Position numbers and translations under genes: made by a program
Shown here: positions 46,245-57,860 of the stretch, in pieces
Layout of the letters: every line of letters starts with the position of its first letter
Position numbering within the stretch: the first letter of the stretch is position 1
Notes under the pieces: generated by a model
What the model was told of the DNA's origin: nothing
Database searches by the model: none
The model's input: only the letters and a program-made list of their open reading frames with translations
NCBI GenBank assembly: GCA_950295325.1
Contig: OX485803.1
Coordinates: 50,733,554 to 50,797,553 of the forward strand
Source: Polytrichum commune
Lineage: Eukaryota > Streptophyta > Polytrichopsida > Polytrichales > Polytrichaceae
Reading direction: 5' to 3'
DNA length: 64,000 nt

Positions 46245-46369
46245 CACACCGGGGGATCCGGCTGGGGCCCAGTCTGCCCCACTGGTGCAAGACCCTCCCG
46301 CAGCTGCGGCTGTCCATTTAGGGTGCTAGGGACAAGGTCCCAAAGAGCCCCGGCTGGACAACTGGTGTG
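46245..46369. mobile_element. GC-rich palindromic MITE (CACACCGGGGG family), copy 2
   Basis: Starts CACACCGGGGGATCCGGC and ends GGCTGGACAACTGGTGTG; shares CTAGGGACA and GTCCCAAAG with copy 1. Its arms have lost the long C/G runs and much of the symmetry. Confidence 0.65.
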
Positions 46370-47340
46370 ACTAGGGTATGAACCACATACCAATCAAATC
46401 GAGGGGTCCGATTAAGAAAACGAGCCACTTAATTAAGACCCATCTACCATAAAGTCCACTATCATCAGACAAAGTAAAGGCTGAGGTTCTCCTCTTTTAT
46501 CCTGTCATTTATTGTTTGTGGGGTACACTAACCCTGGGGAATTAAGTTCACCGGTGTCTGTAGAGTTACTTTCCCTGTAAAAGTAGCACATGGATTTAGT
46601 GTCCAGCAGAAGTTACCACCGCCCTCGCATTAAAAATCTCTTAGTTTAGTAGAAAGTTATGGCGAAAGCTGCTGTGTTTCATAAATCCACCTGTGCTAGA
46701 CGTCTATGCGATCGTAAGCTAAACGCAAGCGGCCTGTGAGGCGGGAGGACACCCACTTTGGTTTAATTCCTCATTTCCTCTCTTTATGGGGGGCCAGTGC
46801 ATGCGGTCCCAGACCTTGTGTTCCTGTTGCCAGAACCGTGAGAATGCTAAACAAGAGAAATGGCGGGAGCATGGCATGGCAGCCTCGCTCCCTCCCTGCC
46901 TCAGGTTTGGAGTACGCACGAAAGCTCTGAAGCAGCTGACTTCCTCTACGAAGTACAATGAGCCGCTCCCTGTGAAGTCGAATCATGCCGCCTGACACAA
47001 TGCCTGCAACCCACGCCAGATTCCAATCCGATCATTTAGAGAAGAAGGCGACATCAATAATAAAATTAACGAGTCCACTACGACACTCGCTGCGACAAGA
47101 CCTTGGGGGGTCACCTGATCGGATCGGATAGGCAAGCAAGAGCGACTGAAAGTGTTTTGTGTGGAATGGGTCACGGCCGATCTAACAACCATTTGGTCCC
47201 CCGTGAAGCTTATATATCAAGCAAGCTTATGCTCAATCAAGCAAGCATACCACGGAATTCAGCATTCCATGATTGAGTGAGAAAGGCTGATAAAAGGTGT
47301 GAGTGGTTTCCAATGCAGCACGGATCATGTGGTCTTACCC
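46370..47340. other. Intergenic; GC-richer island at about 46690-47190
   Basis: 46690-47190 is less AT-rich, with frames of 60-79 codons on both strands that shadow each other. No motif, splice signal or repeat recognised. Confidence 0.35.
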
Positions 47341-47703
47341 CTACACTAAACCTGGTATTTGGTGTCATATGGTATTTAATGCCACTATCGTAACTTTTCG
47401 GATGACACTTCTTATGAATAAGTGAACAATTACTGTCATGGATGATGGAGGAGTTCACCCATCGGCCAGAACCTTTACCTTCTCTTGTCACCAACTTGTG
47501 ATGAACTATTGTCATGGAAAATTTACTTTGGTAAGTGCCAGTAATTGCAACATTTTAAATCTATAATCCCCCAAAAAATTTACAAGGAATGAGAAAGAAT
47601 GTTGGGTTAGCATTTAGTGTTGGTGACACTACACCATGGTTTATAATTAGTATTGAGCAAGACAGTTAGAATTGGTGACACTGAATATCACGTTATAGTG
47701 TAG
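47341..47703 (+). mobile_element. CTACACTAAA-family MITE, 363 bp
   Basis: Left CTACACTAAACCTGGTATT, right reversed CTACACTATAACGTGATATT then CAGTGTCACC. The interior matches 17459-17691. A second end-like motif (GGTGACACTACACC) at 47624-47637 suggests a nested or duplicated end. Confidence 0.7.
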
Positions 47704-49405
47704 TTACAATGTTTTGTCAGGGTGTCAACCTACCAAGTTGAACCGTTTAGTAGGTAGTTGGTTTGAAGTATATAATGGTACTCCTAAAGTCTTTTGGCTC
47801 TCTTAGTTCATATGTGTGAAGATGGTTTAAGGGTGTGTGTGTGAACTTGTGGGTTTCAAGCCTAGATATGCAAGGCCCTGAAAAGATGTGATAGTACGGA
47901 TGGATGGCAATCCTTGAAAAGCAAGCAGTAAAGTGTTGAGGAAGGGATTTCAAAAAATAGACTTACAGTTGGTATTGTCTTATTGTTGATTTTCTTGTAA
48001 ACTAATTTATTACGTAGGATTGACAAGTCTAAGGTGTTGAATATGTTAGTGGAAGCGCACATCAAATAATTTGTGATGTATTACCTAGAAATGCATTAGG
48101 AAGTAAGTAGGGTATGTGTGTGGATGTGACGCTCATAGTAGGATGTTTCATGAAGTGGTCAGAATGACATGAAAAACATTACCATAAGTTGGTAGGAGGT
48201 TAGAGAGGCCAAATCTAGACCCAGTTTGCAAAAACTACCTCCGGAAGTTGGTTGATCTACCAAAAACGCTAGCTGGTCATAAATATGAAAGTGGTTAGAA
48301 TGACCCGAAAACTCTACCATAAGTTGTTAGAAGGTTAGATATACTAGAGCCAAGCTTAGTTTTTGGAAACAACCTTGGAAAGTTGGTTGATCAACCCAAA
48401 AACGTGAGTTGGTAGGAAATGTTCAAAGCGTATTTTTGGCCTTAAACGGGGAGTTTAGGGTAGTACATGTTGAAGGAGCATTATAGGGATTAAGGACTAG
48501 CTTGGGAGGTGTTTTGGCAAGGCTCGGATAAGACTAGTGGTGAACTAGTTAATGTAACAAAGATAGAGTGCGGAAATCCATTAACATTTGAAAATGAGGC
48601 ACATTTTTGTGTTGGGGTGACCCCTATATAACTACATCAAAGATAAGCTTTGATTATTATCTAAAGAATGTAGTATTAGGGAGTCACAATTTTTTCTTTC
48701 AATTGGACCATCAAGTCAATATTAGCTTCTATCTAGTGGAGGCTACCTCACTCTGCCACTCTAGGGAATTAGCTAGTTTGACACCATTTTGATATACCTT
48801 TAGTTCCAAAACCTTTTGGCTCCTTGGACTTTAGAATCGATTTGATTTCCAATCATTCATATAATGGGCATAAAATTCCTATACAATCTCTTATACAATC
48901 ATGGGCATAGGGATGGATTGCCTAGTAAGCAAGTGACATGTTGAACCTTGTAACCTATCCACCCACATATGCTCCTATCTATCACGAGTGCATGGGAAAT
49001 AAGGTGCTAAAAGATAAATCCTAGGGGGGAGGGGGTCACTCCTGTGTATATAGCAAGACCACATAGAAAATCAAAACAAAGGATATTTTCAGGGACGGCT
49101 ATACATTACACCATACATTCTTAGAAAATTCCCACAACCTTTAGAACATCATTGTAATATTGTCAAAACCTTCTTGCTTAATATCATTCTTATATTTTTC
49201 TTAAAAAACTATAGTTTTAAGCTCAAAATGGACTCGAAACCATAACCATACCCTACACCCCCCACAGGTGGTAGCGCATGAGATTAATAGAGCATGATGT
49301 CGAGATAAGTTACGACCATTGCTTACACTACTACATTATATCAGTCTGCAAATATTGCCAATTTAAAATTCATATGCACGCATGCTGTGTGCTAGTACAA
49401 CACAT
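47704..49405. other. Intergenic, nothing recognised
   Basis: Two diverged direct copies (around 48160-48260 and 48290-48400) share TGAC..GAAAA.(A/C)..TACCATAAGTTG and GAAGTTGGTTGAT. No gene. Confidence 0.4.
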
Positions 49406-49640
49406 CTGTGTCCGGGAAGAACCGGCGGTCAGTTACAGATGAACTGGTTGAGTTTGAGAAATAACCGGTTGAAGTTGGAGACTTCAGGAGAATTACCGAA
49501 CATTGTAGAGGAATCTATAGAACAATACACCTCAAATGAATGAAAGCAAAACCGGAAGATGATGTCAACATGTAACCGGTTGGATTTAGAATCACTAGGA
49601 TCTTCACTGACTAATATGCCCAAAAACTTCCCAGGCACTG
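49406..49640 (+). mobile_element. hAT-type MITE, AACCGGTT family
   Basis: 235 bp, CTGTGTCCGGGAAGAACC to CCCAGGCACTG, very close to 33293-33521. No clear target duplication, so one flank may have been altered. Confidence 0.8.
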
Positions 49641-49879
49641 CAAAGCAAGAAAAAATTTGCCAGTTACAGGTGCATCCAAAGAACTGAAGCTGGTAAAATT
49701 ATGCCGTCAAAGTGAGGTTGACGCAATAGCAACAACACTGGCGTTGAATGGAGGTTGGAACATTGAGTGAGAAGTGTACAATGCCGCCAATGTTTTTTCC
49801 AAACATTCTAGGGTATGACTTCTAAGTCACTCGTAGGGTTGAGGACCAAAAGGAAAGTCTCACCTGCACAAGAGGGTAA

Positions 49880-50310
49880 CTTGGGAGCCCACATATTATA
49901 AGAAGTTTGGTCCTGCAAGGCCCTTGAGAACCAAGGTAGATGGGCCTTAAAACGGTTCCCTTTCTTCCAATTAGCCCACTTCTCCTAGGATATGAAACAC
50001 ACGATTAGTACGAAATGGTTAGCAAATCCAAATCGAGGTTGTAGTCATTTTCTTCATGATTTTCAGAGTTTACATGGATATTTTGTTTATTATCAAGGTG
50101 AACTTTTTGTGTTCAATTTTTTTTCATGTAGGTCCAATTAGGTTGACTATAGAATTTAGAGTGGTTATCAAATTTTGAGCTAAATTGAAATCTCTTTTGA
50201 ACACATGTCTTTTTGGTATATGTTCTTGGAGTCACACTTAATCACATACCACTCAAATATAGGCGTTTGATTAAGGTAGGTAACCAAATTGGGCATGTCT
50301 ACCTCAAGTC
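49880..50310 (+). repeat. Dispersed repeat family, copy A
   Basis: Shares ordered motifs with copies near 57630, 60975 and 62010: CCCACTTCTCCTAGGAT, GAAACACAC, GGTTGTAG(T/C)CA, TTCATGATTTT, TTTATTATCAA.GTGAA and GACTAT.GA. Non-coding. Class unknown. Confidence 0.6.
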
Positions 50311-50620
50311 ATCATGCACACATCAAGAAACTTGGGTATTCCCTATCGAAACTTGCAGATTTCTTAGCATTAAATAATAAAACCATGAGCAATAATAAAA
50401 TAAAATAAAGAAAGAACATAAAGGATCCAAGCCATGACATAAGTAAAATATTCTTTGGCTCAATGGTGCAAGTGCAAACTGGCGATTGCACAAGTGCAAA
50501 GGAGAAGTCCTTTTTCAGAAGCTTGCTTTTTTTTTTAGGTGTGCACACAATGGTCTTCTATTTCTCAAGCATATAAGAGTATTGTGTTTTTGTGTTGATT
50601 TCATAACTTTATTTAGCAAA

Positions 50621-50731
50621 GTGGGCCCTTAGAATATAACAATGAGATGCTAGCCTAAGGAGTTCAGTTTGAATATGAGTCTCCCTTCGCAACTTTTTGA
50701 GCATCTCACTGTTATATTCTGAGGGCCCATG
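50621..50731 (+). repeat. 111-base hairpin with ~30-base arms
   Basis: Arm 1 at 50621-50650 (GGGCCCTTAGAATATAAC then AATGAGATGCT) and arm 2 at 50701-50731 pair with two mismatches over 29 bases, one of which would be a G:U pair in RNA. The loop has its own AAGGAG/CTCCCTT pairing. The loop and arm 2 match about 4875-4950. Size and pairing resemble a plant microRNA precursor, but a foldback transposon is equally possible. Confidence 0.55.
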
Positions 50732-50734
50732 GAT

Positions 50735-52325
50735 TGATAATTACACAGTGAGTAATGTTATGTACATATGCATAAAAACTATTGTGATGAGTAACTTACT
50801 TGGAATTAATTTTCCCTATTCACTATGGGCCACTATATATCTGCATGTCAAATCAAGTTCACCTACAAGTGGTTAGATGAACCAATGGCCCCAATAGCAA
50901 ATTTCTTTGTTTTTGCTTCTATGTATCTGCTTCTACTAACCCCATTTGAAATACCTTGTCTGGGAATCCCCCATTGAGGAAATTTGAGAAAGTTGTATTG
51001 TGTATAGATAATACTTTTGCAGATGGTTTTGACCGATTTCTAGTGGAGTTTTTGTTGTTGTATCTATTTTGGAGCGCTGCTGAGTGGTATTCCAAATTAC
51101 GTTTTGGTGCTTATGTATTCCAGTTGGGTTGGTTCCTCGGCGTGCACCATAAAGAGTTTCTCTGCTCTCACTTTTCAAGTCTCTGTGGCCCTGTATTTCT
51201 TCAGCAATGGAAATTTTTATTTTTATTTTATTTATTTGTCTCATAAAACTAATAACAAAACCCTGGAATATGGCATCTCTTTAAACTAGAATATATTAGG
51301 GTGCAAAAGGCTTAGAAGGTCCTGCTGATGTGTTGCTTCCCAAACTATCAGATTCAGAGCTCATTAACCAATCTCTCAATCTCCATTGACATCAATGGTT
51401 ATTGAAGTACGAGATCCCCAAGAAAAATCTCTACAGACACCATGTCTACTCTTTAAGTGGGTTTTCCACACGCCTAACTAATAGTGTCAATGCTTCCAAT
51501 GGTTGTAGTTGTGGTTTAGGCCCAATTTCAATCACACCTACAAAACAATTCTATTTACACACAAGGTGTGGTTGTAGTTAAGGAGAGGAATTCAGCTCAA
51601 CTATGCTTCCTCCTTTTGGTGCAATCCGTGGAGTGGGGAGAAACAATTGATGGATTCTAGTGGAAATTTTTGTTTAAGAGTGACACTTACAAATTTCCTC
51701 TCGCATGCTTTGGCCTTGAAACTCTCTTTGGGTGCCACACAACAAATTCAAACAAAATCTAGAGTGAAGGAAAATTGAGAGTAAAGGAAAATCTCGAAGG
51801 GAATTTCTAGAATGGGAATCACCTCTTCCTCCTCAGTATCATTACTTGAGTGCTACTTGACATCAAGAGTGATCATGAACAGCAGATTCCAGATGCTGTG
51901 TAAGTTGTCAGCGACCGAGTCCATTGACAGTCAAATTAGTCTTTAAACTCGGTCACAATATTATTTGAGTGGCTTCTGACTGAATGCTGGCAACCTCTAT
52001 AATCATAGGTTGCAGTCGCTTAATGATCTGTCCGCATTCCTACTTCTTTGATGACAGATGGTCATGACCGCCAATGTGACAATCAGACCAAGAAACAAAT
52101 GTTACAGATTGATGAAACAGAGCAGTAGTAGTACCATGGAAATTACCCTAGCCTGTCTACAGCATTTACATCCTATCAAGCTTTCAGCACACTAAACACT
52201 TAGTACGATAAGTGCAAGCTGCACACAACCAAATATCAATGGAAGCCATAATTTGTATTCTCGTTGAAGTGGTGGTGAAGGCATACCCCTCTGAAGTCTC
52301 TGCGCTGTGATGGGTTAATTAACTT
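50735..52325. other. Intergenic, downstream of the pectin methylesterase gene
   Basis: Overlapping frames of about 100 codons on both strands at 50936-51246 show no motif. 51700-52320 has no repeat recognised and probably includes the 3' region of the methylesterase gene. Confidence 0.35.
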
Positions 52326-55300
52326 TCAGACCTCTTGAAGCCAGGATTGGCCATCAATCCAGCTGAGCTGTAAGAATTGCTGGGCTTCACTGTCGCTTAG
52401 TTCATGTGACCATTGAACTCGTTGTGCAGCATTTGATCCTGGCCCTGAGCATTGGTATTGTCCATAATACACAGTGCTGTTGCATCACAGACACAATTCT
52501 TTATGCATTAGTACCGAGGGGAGGGTAAACTAGAAAACGTGGTTTGATAAAAAGATAGGGTCCCATTCAAAATCTTGAAGTAAGATTTTTGGAATTATTA
52601 GAAACAGCTACGGTATCAATAACTTATTTTGAGAGAATATTCGTTGAATGTGTGGAATATCCCATGAAAACGTGCGCATTACTTCATAGCCCTTGAAAAT
52701 ACCCCAATATTGCACGTGACCCCTTATATTATCAGGGAGTTATCCTCGTGATTAGTACCAACAAATAGGTGTAGATTACAAGCCTTCAAGTTTCATAAAG
52801 TGTATTTATAAGAAGTAATGAAATGATTGAGTGCCATGATAATGAAATGATAGCTCTTGTTTCCTACGAACCCTTATACTTGTAGGTGACCAATAGAGTG
52901 ATCCTGTAACTCAACAAGACTTTTGATGAGGACAGTTCATTTGTTTTGCATACAATATCTTCCATGTTCGGTGAGTTTTGGGTGCAGGTATTGTAGAGGT
53001 TTGAACAAAAAATATTGTATATTGGTTCATTGAGGTCGAACTCTTTCTCGCACGCCAAGAGATGCTAAATTGAGTTTGGCCTTCAATAAATTAGCATAGG
53101 TTGCTCTTCGTTCAGATTAAACAGTACATCCGAGCATGCACCATCACAAGTGGAAAGAAATTATCGATATGGTATGCAAAATAACCAATGGAAAATCATA
53201 GGGGACCAACTCCCGATCAAAAGTCCCATTGAGTTAAGTGAAAAGCCAATCCTCCCATGATGATGTTTGGATTTTTTTGTGCAAGGTGCAAATGTTAATG
53301 TGCTGTTGATAATCACAAACAAGGCAGTCAATTGACGATGCTCTTCACAAGCACAACGAACGCCACCCTCTGAAAAAAAACTCCATAGCTCAAACTGTAC
53401 ATGACAAAGCCTTGCAAATATAAATTCTACAATCAACAAAGGTGAATTAAGTGCAAGATGAGGAGCATACCGTTCTCGAGAGGGGTTGGACCAGTCCTGC
53501 CAGCCTGCAGGAATTATGATGTCATTCATGTAGGTGTATAAGTAAACTACCCGGGAATATGGTCCCCATGCTCGCCCCAAGAATACTTGCCCTGTTCCAG
53601 TGATCATACAGTTGATGAACACAAATCCTGTGTTCTCCGCCGAGCTCGACCTCTTCTGTGCAGTGATTGACCCTGAAATGTAGTTTTGTGTGGCAATCTC
53701 ATGCAGCTCACAGCTCTGCGTGTAGCAACAAGTGAATCAATCGATGAATCAAGGACCTGTGTGAGTGGTAAAAAAGAGCAGCATTGCTGAACAAGTACAC
53801 TAAACATCTGATTTAGTGTGGCATTAAGATTGGTATGCCATGTATTTATTAGAGTGGTCACCATGACTTGTCATTTAGCAGCAGCAAGTATCACACATGA
53901 CACCCTCTCTAGTTGCCACTTTGTGATCGTAAGATCAATAATGCGGGTCGATGATGTCAATAATGTTGGGTGTAACTCCACACAATTCACGAAAGGGAAG
54001 ACGAATGATGATGTATGGCTGTACCTTGAACACAGACTGACCATTTCCCGAAATGATGTCGATGTTCCCTTCAAAGTAGCAGTCCTTGAAGTAATGGCGA
54101 CCCGAATAGTCGAATAGAGTGTCTTGTCCTCCGTAGAATCCACAGCCATAGAAAGCTGCCTTATCATTAGCTAAGAGCACTGCCACTGCCTGCCCATTCA
54201 CTTGCCCAGGTGCCGCTGGAGGTGCTGCATTCTGCACTTGCAGGTCACAAACCTTGTGATGATCATGGCATTCTGGACAACATGGACTGAACCACTTAGG
54301 ACCTACACAAAAACAAGACAATGACATTACCCTCTTTCCTCAGTTGCCAAGCGGCACATACACAAAGACGTGAGCCCAGAGCATTAAATGAGTTAGTTCA
54401 CCAGTTGCAACTCATCCGGTGGTTTTAGGGTAGACGTTTCACTAGGGTTTCTGGAGTACACTCATACATACCTGGAAACCTATGCCTCTGGCTATGAAGT
54501 TATCAGCCCACACCGTAACGGTTGCACTGTTTGCAGTCCCGGACTTACTGGCTGTATCACTGTATGAAATCATGGTGGACAACCGTCCTTCGCCTTGAAG
54601 TAACACAAAGGGTTTGGTGTATGGGATGACCACTTTCTCTCTGCATTTCATTACATTTGTAGAGTTAGCTTCTTCAGCTCATTACACTAAAGAACAGGTG
54701 TAACCTAATGAGGGAGAAGGCAAAACAACATAAGCAAAGCCATGGCTGTACATAACAGAACCCCATTAGCTTTTGCAACTTAATCACAAATTTCGCGGAT
54801 TACTGAATACTTTTCATAATCGTTGCGCCAACAAATTATCCCACTCATTGGAAAACATTCATTGTGCATGATCGAGTCCTTGGAGCTTTAAGAACCTACA
54901 GTCAGTAATCCATCAAATTTTGGCAAATTGAAGAGATGCGGCAAGAAAAAGATTCATTCTGCCACTGTACACAGAGAATTTTATTTATCTTCGGGTTTCA
55001 AAAAGATGGACATTTCCTCAACTACTCAGCCGAATACATATGGCCAAAATTCTTTCCTAAATGTCAAGGTAATAGAACCCCTAATCTTTCCATAGAATAG
55101 TCTGCAGGCAGGTCACTTCATCATAACCCTTCACATCTTTCTTCATTGTAATGAAACACAATCTGCTTTGACCCTCCGGCCATGTTGCTTTTTGACAATG
55201 ATGATGTCAATGGGTGCATTGCAAATCAAAAATGGCAAAATGGTGTTTTACTCACCCATGGAGTTTTACTGTCAAGGATTCTGAAACGCATGAACATCAC

Positions 55301-55795
55301 TTAAACCACGCCATACGCAGGTGCTATTCGCAAAATTCGGCGAGCCACACAAGTATACATGAAACAACAGCAGAAGAAGAAGTCATGGAAATCGGTGAAA
55401 GGGTTCAGTAAGTGGTACCGATATACGCCGGCTTGTATGGAGATCTCCACCCACTGGGCATTGTTGTCCGGTACGGAGTTCACCGCTTCCTGGATGGAAT
55501 TGAACATGGTGCCGCCATGTTTGCCCACTGTTATGTATCCTGCGTGACCGGGGAGCTGCTGGTTCTTGGTGGAGAGAGGGTGGCCATTCTTGTGGTGATG
55601 ACCATGGCCGGGAGCTGCCCATAGACTACTGCTCTCTTCACTCTGTGCTGCAGGAACATACTCCACAGGTTGGGTGGAGGCGAAGGCGGATTTCAGGCTG
55701 CTCAAATCCCTTGCGTGGCAGAGGAGTAGGTTTCCGTAAAGGAAAATGACTCCCAGAATTAATGTTACGAAATCTGTCCTCGGAGGTCGTGTCAT
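52326..55795 (-). CDS. Pectin methylesterase (carbohydrate esterase family 8), five exons, 382 aa
   Basis: Complete minus-strand gene. Exons: 55795-55419, 54640-54472, 54231-54025, 53715-53471 and 52476-52326; all introns are GT-AG and phases join cleanly. The enzyme demethylates homogalacturonan in the cell wall. Residues 1-28 form a signal peptide ending LLLCHA. A short His-rich stretch (GHGHHHKNGH) follows, and there is no inhibitor-like pro-domain, so it is a short (type II) form. The catalytic domain begins ITVGKHGG. The expected active-site residues are all present: Gln196 (GQAVAV), Gln218 and Asp219 (GGQDTLF), Asp240 (GNIDIISG) and Arg299 (LGRAWG). The usual IDFIFG reads IDIISG. The last exon encodes VYYGQYQCSGPG, RVQWSHELSD and LSWIDGQSWL. 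The start is the ATG at 55793-55795. Confidence 0.94.
53795..53975 (+). mobile_element. Possible CTACACTAAA-type MITE in intron 3 of the methylesterase gene
   Basis: GTACACTAAACATCTG and TTTAGTGTGGCATTA at 53795-53825 match the end of the family; the reversed sequence at about 53950-53975 (TTACACCCAACATTATTGAC) is a weak partner. It would account for most of the 309-base intron. Confidence 0.35.
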
Positions 55796-55938
55796 GGTAA
55801 TCTGCAACCCTAGTTAAAACTTCAACAATGTTGACGATGTTTTGTTGTTGATTAGTGGGTTTGCCGTGAGCCGTCACATGAGTGTTATGAAGTCAACAAT
55901 ATACCATCAGAGGTAGACTGGACCGGCAATCTGCAAAA

Positions 55939-55946
55939 ATTATAAG
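55939..55946 (-). promoter_or_regulatory. TATA-like box upstream of the methylesterase gene
   Basis: CTTATAAT on the minus strand about 145 bases before the ATG, the same core and distance as the candidate in the pectate lyase gene. It is closely followed by TTTTTGCAG, so a leader intron acceptor is an alternative reading. Confidence 0.3.
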
Positions 55947-57354
55947 TTGCAATATGAACCTTGTGAGATCATCATCCCATCTGCTCTTCAGAAGGCGGGA
56001 AGGATGGTAAAGGTGACATGATGCAAAAAAAAAAGTTAGAGAAATGATGACGACGACAACCATTAAACTTTGGACACAAACACATCATGGATTACTAATG
56101 CAGTGACTGCTCTCTGAGTGGACTGGGAAAAGAGCTAGAAGCTGTGAGGAAAGATGCCCTGAGCAATTCTTTCTTGCACCTCTACCCCCATTCTTTAGTA
56201 GTTCTTCCTGCACTACTTGCAAGAAGAAGACATATTTAATAGAGACCTTCACAAGGTGAAGCAACAGTACTACTCACAGTGGATCATGAGCTAGACTAGA
56301 TCATCAGCTGGCAGGCTCCCAATCTCTTGCACATCACCATGCAGCGCTCAGCTCCCAAACACCGGCTACTGAGTACTGCTCAGATTTTTCACTTTCACCA
56401 AGACTGACACAATGACTAGCAATTAATCAGCTGAAACCATCGCCGACCAAGTCCACCACTATTGTCAATGCTGACACCAACTGACGCAATAATGCCACCC
56501 CAATGGGGTCGAGGATATGAGAGAGATCAGCTCACTGAGGAGACTAGGAAAAATGTAGATACTTTTGCTACAGGCTTACCCCCACATGACCATCTATCCA
56601 TCTGCCATGAATGTGGGAGCCTGAGAGAAGACTGCGACTCATCACAACTAGAGCAGGGCAATGAACGCTACCACTGACACAGCCATACATAAGACAGTCG
56701 CCTGCATCGGGTTAATTATAATGTAGAAACTTTCTGATAGCGCAGTACTAAGCCACAGTGATCACACAACAATCCGGCCTTGGTAATGCCACCGGACTCC
56801 GCCAAAACAGCGACCTTTGATGAGCCCACCTACCACTTTAGAGTGCATCATCATCAGCTCAGTATTGCTAGTCCCGTTCGCTTGCACATCATCACGTGAG
56901 GGAGCATGAATGGATTTGGAGACCGAGTTTTGCATAGGAGAGCTGATGCAGAGTGAGAAGTGGCAGGCCAGGGGAGACGTGGAGCAGCTTTTGAGGGAAA
57001 AGTGCATAAATGTGAGGGAGGGAGGGTTGGTTGGTGAAGGGGCCCAAGTGAGGGGCATTGAAAGGAAAAGTCAAGCTTGCAGTGGCAGACCAGAGGGAAC
57101 CTTCTGCTTCTGGATCTTCTTCTTCAGCTTCGGTTAAGTTATTTCATGGGAGCTGGGTGTGAGAGGAGGGAGAGATGAGTTGAGTTAGGTAGCTGCTTGC
57201 TGAGACTGTAGCTAGACGCCGTGATGGAGGCTGACAGAAATGGTGTGTAGATGGCTGTCCTGCTTACTTGCACACCTGCAACCTGGCTCAGGCAGCAGCA
57301 GCAGCAGTAACTTGCCCACCAGCAGGCCAGGCCAGGCCATATCCATCATGGGCT
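55947..57354. other. Upstream region of the methylesterase gene
   Basis: Less repetitive than the rest of the window, with no recognised element ends. Contains (GCA)5 at 57292-57307. Short frames overlap on both strands; none recognised. Confidence 0.4.
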
Positions 57355-57595
57355 TCGGTGCCCAAGGCCTCTACGTGAACTCATCCCATTGTGGATGAAG
57401 GAGACAATTCTCCTATAAGGTTGAGGGCCGATTCATTCTAGGTAAACTTCGTTACACTAAGTTTGGAGTCGCTGATGCTAATTCTGGAGTCCAGTCGTCT
57501 AAGAATAGTCATCTACATGCTAAAATATAACTCACTGCGTTGTCACCTACGCAATGAATGAGTTTACATGGACATCACGAATCCCTAGTCATGGA
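57355..57595 (+). repeat. Dispersed repeat with weak inverted ends, copy shared with 3935-4110
   Basis: Left TACGTGAACTCATCC, right reversed CCATGTAAACTCATTC; the interior GTGGATGAAGG and AAGGTTGAGGGCC match 3970-4030. A related end (CTTACATAGACATTGG) is at 59570-59585. Confidence 0.5.
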
Positions 57596-57629
57596 GGCGT
57601 GCATCTAAAGCTTATGTAACCGTGTATGG

Positions 57630-57860
57630 TAGATGGGTCTTAGATAGTTACTTTTTTCCAACTAGTCTACTCCTCCGAGGGTATGAAACACACACTCAGT
57701 TGAAGATCGTTAGCAAACTCAAACCGAGGTTGTAGCCACTTTCCTCATAACGTTTGGAGCTCATACGAATGCCTTATTCATTATCAAAGTGAAGATTCTC
57801 ATGCTCATTAAGTGGTCATATAGCTCTTCCGAAATACATTGAGTCTCATTTCTTGGAGGT
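57630..57860 (+). repeat. Dispersed repeat family, copy B
   Basis: GGTAGATGGG, CTACTCCTCCGAGGGTATG and GAAACACACACTCAGTT correspond to copy A in order and spacing. Confidence 0.55.

Noticed and set aside
49265-49310. tRNA-like GTAGCGCATGAG..GAGCATGATGTCGAGATAAG
   Set aside because: Lacks a convincing T-arm and acceptor pairing; at most a decayed tRNA-derived fragment.
53161-53622. Reading through exon 4 of the methylesterase into a 153-codon frame without splicing
   Set aside because: The frame after 53471 loses homology, while a perfect donor there joins in phase to exon 5 at 52476, which encodes the expected C-terminus.
55805-55807. Upstream in-frame TTG as start of the methylesterase
   Set aside because: Same reason; the ATG at 55793-55795 begins a normal signal peptide.
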